Shown here piece by piece: positions 20,190-28,800 of a stretch of DNA of 31,815 nucleotides. The first letter of the stretch is position 1. Each line of letters starts with the position of its first letter. The stretch comes from a virus: the IMG/VR virus record IMGVR_UViG_3300008117_000187, positions 1 through 31,815 of that record; one strand, 5' to 3'. The notes beneath the pieces are model-generated. The model did not search any database and was not told the DNA's origin. It saw only the letters and a program-made list of their open reading frames with translations. The position numbers and the translations under genes are program-made.

Positions 20190-22030
20190 TAAGTAACGGC
20201 AATTCTTCCTTCAAATATTCTTGATACAATATCGCCCGCAGTTTCATCTGCATCTGATGCTGTTTGTTTGGGTGGATATAATACTATGTTATAAGAAACA
20301 TTAGGATTAAATACATCATCATAAACATACATTTCACCTCTAACGGTTACCATAACTGGTGTACTACCATACATGAATGATTTCAATTCATATGTAAACA
20401 TATGAATTATTGTGCCATTATTCTGAAAAATTGTTGTATTTGGCCATCCACCAGAATCTATATAATTTAATTCCAGAGTAAAACTTTGACCTAAATTTTT
20501 ATATTGAGTTGTATCATTTCTAAAAGTAGGGAGACTATACCATGGTGCTGCATATCTAAATTGTGATTCTGTAATATTCCAACTTGTAATAGTACCATTG
20601 CCATTTTGATTGTCACCACATTCAGGATGTATTTGCCTGAAATCACCCGCTGAAAGTATCGAAACTGACTGGTCTTGTGGTCCGTTAGCATATGTATTAC
20701 CTCCGTCAGTTTGAGTATTAATAACGTAGTTGGTATTAGACGCGGGGGTTTGTTGTCTTTGCGTTATAGTGCCATCTGATACAGCCACAATTGTACCTCC
20801 GGTTACCATACCAGTATTCGGATCCGTGGTGCCGGTACCTGCTTGAACTCCTGTAACTACATTCACACTTGTAACTCTAACATTGCCTAATCGACCTCTT
20901 ATTGTTCCGTCAGCACGGACTCCTTGTATGGATATTGAAGGTGAAAAATTTGATCTTGCGTTTGCTGGAGTGCCTGTGTAATTCCAACTAATTACACCTA
21001 TATTATTTAAAAACATCTTTCTATATAAAACCGGCGATCCTAAATAGGGAGTCGACCAATCAGCATGACCCGCATTGCCTCGTGCAGCGTCAGCTATTTT
21101 AATTATTTTTTTCCATGGAGTTACTCCTGTTATAGTAATGGGATTAAAGACAGAACCAGCAGAATTAAATGTGGATAATTTACCGGTATTGGTAGCACCG
21201 TACCACCTAGGATCAAAACTAGATTGATATCTACCCAAACCTACTGAAACTGCTTGATACGGTTCCCACTTAGTTGTATTTCCATTGTATCGCAATAATG
21301 CGCCGTCCACAGCACCATCACCCGGCAATAAATCTTGTGGTTTGATAAATGGCGTATTATTTGTATTTGTTATAGAATTTGTAACAGTAATATTAGTTGC
21401 ATTAACAGATGTAGCTGTTACTGTTCCATTAGGTACATTAAGATTTCCATTATTAACAGTTAACCCATTATTAGATATCAAAGAATTTCCCGTTATTGTT
21501 CCATTAGGCACATTCAACGAACCATTATTAACGGTAACTCCATTATTGGATACCAAAGAATTTCCCGTTATTGTTCCATTAGGAACACTAATGTTTCCAT
21601 TATTAACGGTAACTCCATTATTAGATACCAAAGAATTTGCGTTAATTGCATCGGCATTTACCAAGGAACCTCCGGTTAAATCTAAATTTCCATTATTAAC
21701 AGTTAAACCATTATTAGATATCAAAGAATTTCCAGTCACTGTTCCGTTAGGTACATTGAGGTTTCCATTTGCGACATTTAACCCCGTTTCTGCTGTGACG
21801 TGTCTGAATGACGCATATGCATTTAATCCTGAAATATCACCTTCAAAAGAAATGCCTTTATCTGTAGATATGTCACCGGATGCGTGAATATTATTTCCAG
21901 ATCTAATATTATCTGTAGTAGTAATCTTCCCGTATACTGAAAGTCCTGTATCTATAGGAATGTTATCACCACCGATTACAATATTAGGAGAAGTAAATCT
22001 TTGTTGTTGTGTTACCTTTTCAATTCCCAT
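20186..22030 (-). CDS. Tail fibre with 25-residue repeats (614 aa)
   Basis: A 614-aa fibre-like protein starting MGIEKVTQQQRF at ATG 22030. A longer TTG start at 22048 lies on the promoter box and is rejected. Residues about 85-215 contain near-identical 25-residue repeats (SNNGVTVNNGNISVPNGTIT followed by GNSLV), a shaft-like beta-repeat. A knob-like region of unknown fold follows (about 240-614: IKPQDLLPGDGAVDGALLRY; YGATNTGKLSTFN). No signal peptide. Low-charge, Asn/Gly/Thr-rich composition is typical of trimeric tail fibres. The C-terminal half is the likely receptor-binding part. A TAAATA box 5 nt before ATG indicates late expression. Confidence 0.8.
   Translation of the reverse strand: MGIEKVTQQQRFTSPNIVIGGDNIPIDTGLSVYGKITTTDNIRSGNNIHASGDISTDKGISFEGDISGLNAYASFRHVTAETGLNVANGNLNVPNGTVTGNSLISNNGLTVNNGNLDLTGGSLVNADAINANSLVSNNGVTVNNGNISVPNGTITGNSLVSNNGVTVNNGSLNVPNGTITGNSLISNNGLTVNNGNLNVPNGTVTATSVNATNITVTNSITNTNNTPFIKPQDLLPGDGAVDGALLRYNGNTTKWEPYQAVSVGLGRYQSSFDPRWYGATNTGKLSTFNSAGSVFNPITITGVTPWKKIIKIADAARGNAGHADWSTPYLGSPVLYRKMFLNNIGVISWNYTGTPANARSNFSPSISIQGVRADGTIRGRLGNVRVTSVNVVTGVQAGTGTTDPNTGMVTGGTIVAVSDGTITQRQQTPASNTNYVINTQTDGGNTYANGPQDQSVSILSAGDFRQIHPECGDNQNGNGTITSWNITESQFRYAAPWYSLPTFRNDTTQYKNLGQSFTLELNYIDSGGWPNTTIFQNNGTIIHMFTYELKSFMYGSTPVMVTVRGEMYVYDDVFNPNVSYNIVLYPPKQTASDADETAGDIVSRIFEGRIAVTY
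21450..21767 (-). repeat. 75-bp in-frame repeats in fibre gene
   Basis: Repeat copies begin at about 21450, 21525, 21600 and 21693 (spacing 75, 75 and 93 nt). Each encodes the 25-residue SNNG(V/L)TVNNG...NGT(I/V)TGNSL unit; the last interval carries an 18-nt insertion. Copy number may vary between related phages by recombination. Confidence 0.85.
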
Positions 22031-22035
22031 ATTTT

Positions 22036-22041
22036 TATTTA
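22036..22041 (-). promoter_or_regulatory. Late-promoter-like TAAATA box (fibre)
   Basis: Reads AATAAATA on the minus strand, 5 nt before ATG 22030. It shares a short intergenic region with the divergent box at 22085. Confidence 0.6.
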
Positions 22042-22084
22042 TTAACAAAGCTTTGCATATGCTTTTATTTTTTTAATAGTTGCA

Positions 22085-22090
22085 TAAATA
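22085..22090 (+). promoter_or_regulatory. Late-promoter-like CATAAATA box
   Basis: CATAAATA (22083-22090) lies 12 nt before ATG 22103 and directly before the alternative GTG at 22091. Confidence 0.55.
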
Positions 22091-22102
22091 GTGATACTGA
22101 CC

Positions 22103-22630
22103 ATGCCAGAGTATAGTACGATAAAAATAAAACGAAGAAGGGTAGGATCTGCGGGGGCCCCCTCTAGTTTAAAAAATGGCGAACTGGCCTTCAATGAAAT
22201 AAATGACGTTCTTTACTATGGTAGTGGTGAAAATGGGAACGGAGATGCCACGAATATTATTCCAATAGGTGGTAGAGAATATTATACCATATCATATGAT
22301 ATAAACACTCCAGAGTCTTTAGTGGGAGGAGAAGATGTTAATTATTTTACTGTTCCATTTAATTTGAATGTAGTAGCTTGGACTTTATTAGCTACCGTTA
22401 CTGGTTCTGTTCTATTAGATATACAAACTTGTGATTATGACAATTATCCCAATATGATATCTATATGTAACAACAATAAACCATTTATATCTAATGATAT
22501 AAAGAATAGAGACTTAGATGTTTTGGATTGGGAAGAATATCTTCAAAAAGATAATATATTAATAATAAAAGCACTGTCAGCGGAAAATATTGACCGCGTG
22601 ACAGTGCTTTTAAAATGTGAGAGGGTGTAG
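22103..22630 (+). CDS. Tail-fibre/tropism-like protein with GELAFNE module (175 aa)
   Basis: N-terminus IKIKRRRVGSAGAPSSL, then KNGELAFNEINDVLYYGSGE, then IIPIGG. This is the same Mtd-N/tail-fibre entry module as the 60-aa protein at 15947. The remaining 120 residues form a beta-rich domain (YFTVPFNLNVVAWTLLATVT; VLLDIQTCDYDNYPNM), perhaps a small attachment or carbohydrate-binding domain. The start is ATG 22103; GTG 22091 would add four residues. The 3' end carries a strong hairpin terminator inside the coding sequence and overlaps the convergent minus-strand gene by 88 nt. Confidence 0.72.
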   Translation: MPEYSTIKIKRRRVGSAGAPSSLKNGELAFNEINDVLYYGSGENGNGDATNIIPIGGREYYTISYDINTPESLVGGEDVNYFTVPFNLNVVAWTLLATVTGSVLLDIQTCDYDNYPNMISICNNNKPFISNDIKNRDLDVLDWEEYLQKDNILIIKALSAENIDRVTVLLKCERV

Positions 22631-22827
22631 AACCCGATCATAACAACGAAGGTATTCAAATAACCTTCTTGTGATTGGCACGATTCAAGATTATATAAAT
22701 AACCAACAGGTGCGCCCATGGACCAAAATTCTTGGTTTCCCATATCTTCACACAATTGTCCTATATCAACCGAACCTTCGCCTTCTTGCCAATAATTTAA
22801 ATTTCCGTCTATATTTGTGTTTGCCAT
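22543..22827 (-). CDS. Small protein downstream of giant fibre (94 aa)
   Basis: A 94-aa ORF: MANTNIDGNLNYWQEGEGSV, DIGQLCEDMGNQEFWSMGAP, YNLESCQSQEGYLNTFVVMI. The N-terminal 65 residues look like genuine coding sequence. The last 30 run antisense through the end of the convergent gene, over the hairpin. A possible membrane or buried segment is LNTFVVMIGFYTL. It starts 6 nt after the giant fibre's stop, with TAAAATA just before the ATG. Possibly a fibre-assembly or virion accessory; not recognised. Confidence 0.6.
   Translation of the reverse strand: MANTNIDGNLNYWQEGEGSVDIGQLCEDMGNQEFWSMGAPVGYLYNLESCQSQEGYLNTFVVMIGFYTLSHFKSTVTRSIFSADSAFIINILSF
22567..22611. terminator. Bidirectional terminator inside convergent coding ends
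   Basis: AAAAGCACTGTCA (22567-22579) pairs perfectly with TGACAGTGCTTTT (22599-22611). An inner stem GCGG (22580-22583) / CCGC (22594-22597) and one bulged G extend it. A-run on one side and T-run on the other let it stop transcripts in both directions. It lies within the coding ends of both convergent genes. Confidence 0.85.
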
Positions 22828-22833
22828 AATATT

Positions 22834-25800
22834 TTAGTTGTTAATTAATTTCCAATCATCTACGTAGATAGACCCGATGGTGCCATCACAATCTACATAA
22901 AATTCCATTATGCCATTTCCCTGCACAACTGGAGTTGTTGCGGTTACCGCAGTGTAAGTTGTTGTCTTGGGTATTGTATATAAAATATGATCTTGTGGAA
23001 TTCCTATCGATGAATTTTTCTTAATAATCAATCTCGGATTATTTCCATTATAATCATTTGATACAGCTACATTTAATTTCACTGTTACATCATTTCCATC
23101 ATTAATAGATACAAATTTACTACCAGATTTAAATTTATCAGTCGCAGAATATGGCGTTAATTTCTCAGCAACATTTCCTGCTGATAAAGTTGTATCAGTG
23201 CTTCGTTTTCCTAATCTTGTATATGATTCATGATTACCAACTACACCATTTTTATTCATGAATACTACACCCGCTGTTTTAATATTTCTAACAGGTAAAC
23301 ATGATAGATTTTGTACACCCGCACTTGTAATGGATGTATTTGTAAATTGATAAGACCCTAACACATAACCGCTCAAAGAAATGGAATATCCTGTAGTTAC
23401 ATTAGAAATAGTTGAATTATCGAAATTAAAATTTGAAAATTCTGTATCTCTAATATATAAGGGTATGCCAGTATAATTATTTGTTAATAAAGTACTTTTA
23501 TCTAAAAATACTTTATTGAAATTTACTGGATTGTAACTCTTAGATGAATGTATAATTATATTTGGATTATTATTACCCATCAATGATGTTAATCCATTTA
23601 TCTTAGTGAACCCCGAACCCAATTTAAATTGAGCATTGTTATTAGTACTATTTGCAATATAAACTCCGGATAAAATAGTTGTCATATTATTAATAATAAA
23701 TCCTATTGTTTTATTACCTTCAATATACAAATCTTTTGCAGTTACAGACATTGATTCTCTGTAATCATTATTTGTACTGCTAATAGAAATACCGAAGGTA
23801 GTGTTATTAACACTGCTTATATTAGAGATAGTAGTATTTTCAATATTGGTATTTGATCCATCTACAAACATGCCGCCCGCAGTATTGTAATAATTTTCTA
23901 TATTGTTTATATTAGTAGTACCTGTTTTTATTGTTCGTTTATATAATAAAACAGTATCACTATCAACTGTGAATGGAGTAATGGGTATTGTAATATTATT
24001 TTGCGAAGCATATACAGCCGATCTTAATACACGGAACCCATATACTGATTTTGATATTGAATCTAATGTCGAAGATCCAATAGCAATCCCTGCCACGGTA
24101 CCATCAAATTCAAAGTTAGACGAATATGTGCCTAATCTTTCACCGTTAAAATATAATGAAATAACACCGTCTTCTCTGCACACTGCAATATGATGCCATA
24201 TACTAAGAGGTGCATATGGTACAGTAACAGTAATTTTAGCGGTATTCGTACTTTCATTAGTATAGAATTTCAATACTCTAGTATTGACCACATAAGTTAA
24301 TTTTATTGAGCCAATACCTTCAACTCCGGGATTAGTAACAAACAATCTAGATTCTTGTGTACTTGCTGCATTGAACTTAAAGAATCCTTCTATTGTAAAA
24401 TCATCTTCAAATAAATAGCTAGAATTTTTATTCCACGAAATAGATTTTGTATACGATCCTGTGCATGTTTCTTCGGGGAAAGAATCGGCAAATGGCGTAT
24501 CGAATGAAACCGTATTATTTGTTGCTTCATCATTTACAACAGTATCATTATTTGTTAAGTCTATATTTTCGCCTTTGCTAGGCGTAGCAAAATATAAACC
24601 GTGTGAAGTGTTCAGCCAATTTTTTATGCCGTTTACATATCCATCTACGTTATCTATGAATGTACCTCTACTACCATTTGCTATAGCAATGTTATTAGAC
24701 ATTACAACATCAGCATTTAATGAAATATTTTCAAAACGCAATCCATTTAACCCCGAACGCAATAGCAAGTTATTGGAAATATTAGAATTATATAATGATT
24801 TATTAATACAAAGTGCATCACCAGAATGATTATAGAAGGTATTATTTAATAAATTTAAATTATAGCATTTATCGAATAAATTATTTCCATTCACATTAGT
24901 GCTGCCTGTTCCATCTATATAGCACCCAGATAATAAAGCATATCCATCTTGATTAACATTGAATATTAATGATTCTGTAGTTACACCATCCATACCGAGA
25001 TTTTCAAATTCAGTATCACAAATATAGCTATTTGATGATTTATCGAATTGTATCCAACCACGGCGTGAAGAATTTAATCCTTTAATTGATATATTTCTTG
25101 ATGCATTTACTACTGTAGGTATACCATCATAATTTTGGTGAATATAAACTGATGCAGATGTTGTAGATAATCTATTATTAACTGTTGATCTTGCTGTTAA
25201 TTCATCGAATTGTGCAGCAGCTGCAGATGTTGGTAACAATAATAAACTATCACCAGATAACCAATTAACAGGAGTTTCATTAAATGTGAATACAGTAGAG
25301 CTAGCTGCGTGTGATCCAGTTAGAGTAACATATCCTGTCTTTTGAAGACCTGCTACCTGTAAGCTACCACCATGCATAACATGTATTTTTGATTCGACAA
25401 GATTTACTGTTTTTTTGTAACCAAAACCGGCAGACAATACAAATTTACCACCCGCACCAATCTTCAATCCATTATTTGTAATGTTGATATTTGAATTGGT
25501 ATTTGAAGGCGATGTAAGTACTCCGCCATTTTGTATAGATATATTATTTAAAAGAGTATCACTTAAGCTGTTATTAACAGTCAATTGTGTTTTTTCATTC
25601 CCATTCAAATATCCTGTTATAACAGTCTTTTCAATAGGACCTGGTTTATAATATAAAGTATCTTTTGCATTATTATAGAGAAATACCGTATCTGCTGTTG
25701 CTGATAATGTGGATGGTACTACTACTGTAGTAGTATTGAAATTTCCGTCATATAATGCGCGACCATCTATAATTCTTGTATTATATATATCTCCATAAAA

Positions 25801-28800
25801 AACAGCTTGCGCACCAAAGGCATCATCAACTCCTAAAGCACCAATAAGCATTGCGGTAGTTGATAATGGATTCATTTGCACATCAATATTAGCGGTAGAT
25901 GCAGTTGTGCGCGTACCATTTACATACATTGATAAATTATTATTTTTCTTACATACAGCTACGTGTGACCACGCACTTAATGATCCCGCCGCAGACAAAT
26001 TTATACCATTAGGTAATAATGAATTGCGCAATTTATAAGCACCATCGCTATAACATAAAGACAAATCATTAATTGATAGTATTGTTCTTTCAGTAAGACC
26101 AAATATTACCGTATTTTCTTTTGCGGAAGTAAGTGGATATACATATGTTTCTATGGTCCAATCTCCTTTGCTTTGGAAGTTTGTTAAAGGTGCCCTCAGG
26201 AAACGATTACCGGGTATAAACAATGAAGCGGTAGTGCCGGGAGCACTGCGTGATGGCAGTCGCGAAGAAGTCAAAGCATAAAAATTGGTTAAATTACCAG
26301 TTTTTGAATATTCAGTTATGCTAGATAATTTCTCTGCTGCAGATGTTATAATATGGCTATTTACTGGTGCGATAATATTGTTCAGCTTCAAAAACAATGA
26401 TACGTTGCCCATATTATTAACACCCGTGCCACCATCTTGTGTTAATGTAGCCGCTGCACTAGGCAATGCATAATTGCTAGTATGAACACATTCTCCGTTA
26501 ATAATTCTGATTGATGTTAATTTGCCATCATATCTACCTTTATTTCTAGAAGCATCACCATATATGCCTACGAAGGCACCATTTACAATACCATCATTGT
26601 AATTTACACTGTTAATAGCCGATGCATCAAATACCCCATCTCTATAAACAGAAAGTGTTGATCCTTTTCTTCCTATACCTACATGATGCCATATACCATC
26701 AGCATAATCAAAATTTGTTGAAAGAATATTAGTATTAGAAAATAATTGCAATTTTCTATCATTTCCTGTAGCATTAATGCATACATGTAATGCGCTCACA
26801 GAACTGACACTGCCTAGTGTAATGATTCTTCTGCTTAATGTATCATGACCAAATTTGCTACTTTTCATCCAAAAATCAATCCAAAAATCATTTGAAAAAT
26901 CTAAACTTAGGCTAGCAGGTAGCTGTAAGTAATTGTTATTTTTTCTGCCATTAAATATCAAAGTATTTTCTTTATAATTTGTTGATGCATTTACGGTATC
27001 ATCTAAAGATACTGCAAATGAATTTCCTTCTAATAAAATATTATTATTAGCAGATGCATCATATATTCCAGCTTTAATGCCATTAATTAATAAATTTGGA
27101 CTCACTGTTAACAATGTAGCACCGAACCCAGTTGCACCATTATCTGTCAACGTTAGTGCTGAACTGGATGGTATAAAAAATTCATTATACAAACATTCAC
27201 CTTTAGTTATTCTCACATCGGACATATATCCTTTGCAGTTATTCTCACCTAATTTAATACTATTATTATCATTAAACAAATTCAAACCCACATAAGACAA
27301 TGTTCTGGCTGTTTTTCCATTAATAAATAATCTATAATTATTTGATGATCTTGTAAGTGCAATATGATTCCATTGATTTGTGAATGATCCCGTTCCGTTT
27401 AATGTTACGTCAGCAATATTATTATTGCCCAATTCAGCTCTTATTTCATTAGAATTAATAAAACTAAATTTTATACCGTCGGCTAAAGTATCTGTACCCT
27501 GCCATGTCAATAATGGCGTGTCACCAGTTGGATCACCTACTGCATAATACCAAAATTCAACGGTAAAATCACTACTTCCGAATGTATATTCGTCATTTTT
27601 TTCACTAACAGTAATTAAATCCCCTGTGCCATCAAAATATATACTTCCACCGTGAGAATATTTATTATATATTTCTTCGGGCGAAAATGGACTAAACTCT
27701 GCTGAAGGTGCTTGTGTAATAGATGCACCATTTAATAAATTAGGATATGATATGTCTGTAGCTGGGTTAGTAGATTTATCATCAGCTTCTAGAAGCAAAA
27801 CATTCTCGATCAATGGATATTCGGTTGGTGTATTTCCATAAAGTGCACCACCGTTGCCATTGACTGTTAATGTGGATGTTGGCGGGGTAAAATCATTGAC
27901 ATAAAGTGCTTGATTTTTTGTAATACGCAAATCAGATATATAACCATCGAATACATTTATGGGCGTTGAAAAATCAGCACCAATTCGCATCGTGCCGCCT
28001 GTATATGTTTGATAAAATGATGTTTGTTTTAATATACCATCAACGTACAAATATACATTGAACATATTCATAACTACTGCAATATGATGCCAATTATTAT
28101 CCAATTGTGTATCAGATATTATTAAATCACCGAACACGGGTATACCATTTTGCAAATTCAAATTAAAATAGCTATTAGCTATATTAAATATAGGTTGTTT
28201 AGCTAAATTTTTATTATTTGTTTTAACCCAGCATTCAATAGTAAATCCCAACCACGTCTGCGGATTAAAATCATTAGTATTTTCAAATTCAATGTAATCT
28301 GCATATACATTTTTATGGTTTATATAATTAGGTGAAAATGCATATGAATATTTTTTGGTATCTATCAATGATCGCTGTGTTGCAACAGATGATTTATTAG
28401 ATATGGGCCCGGGAAAGGTTGAATATATTGTCCTATTATACGAACTTTCATCCTTAAACTGGCTATGAGTCGAATCGAGACTAGATGCATCAACATTACC
28501 ATCAATACAAAATACTGCATCTTTCAAATAATAATCTCTAGCAGTGATAGAAAAATTAGATGTATAAACAGCTTTATTTAATAATGTCACATTATCAATG
28601 TGACCATAAAAATGCCCGTTGCCGTCATTTCCTATATAAATTGGTTGACTGTCCGAAAAAATAGGACTAGCTAAATTTACAGAAGATAATAATACTCCAT
28701 TGACATAAGCTTTTAATGTATTATCAACTGAGACAAACGCCATGTCATATATATGTGTTGATCTACCCCCCCAAAGCCCCATATCATCATTTCTTATCAT

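Noticed and set aside
21450-21767. Possible CRISPR-like array
   Set aside because: The spacing is in-frame 75 nt (25 codons) with conserved coding throughout; there are no unique spacers between short palindromic repeats.
21285-21887. Plus-strand 200-codon ORF with repeats
   Set aside because: Shadow of the repeat-containing fibre gene; its repetitive protein is only the antisense reading of the 75-bp units.
23903-24829. Plus-strand ORFs antisense to the giant fibre
   Set aside because: Low-complexity shadows of the 2675-aa gene with no promoter box or family resemblance.
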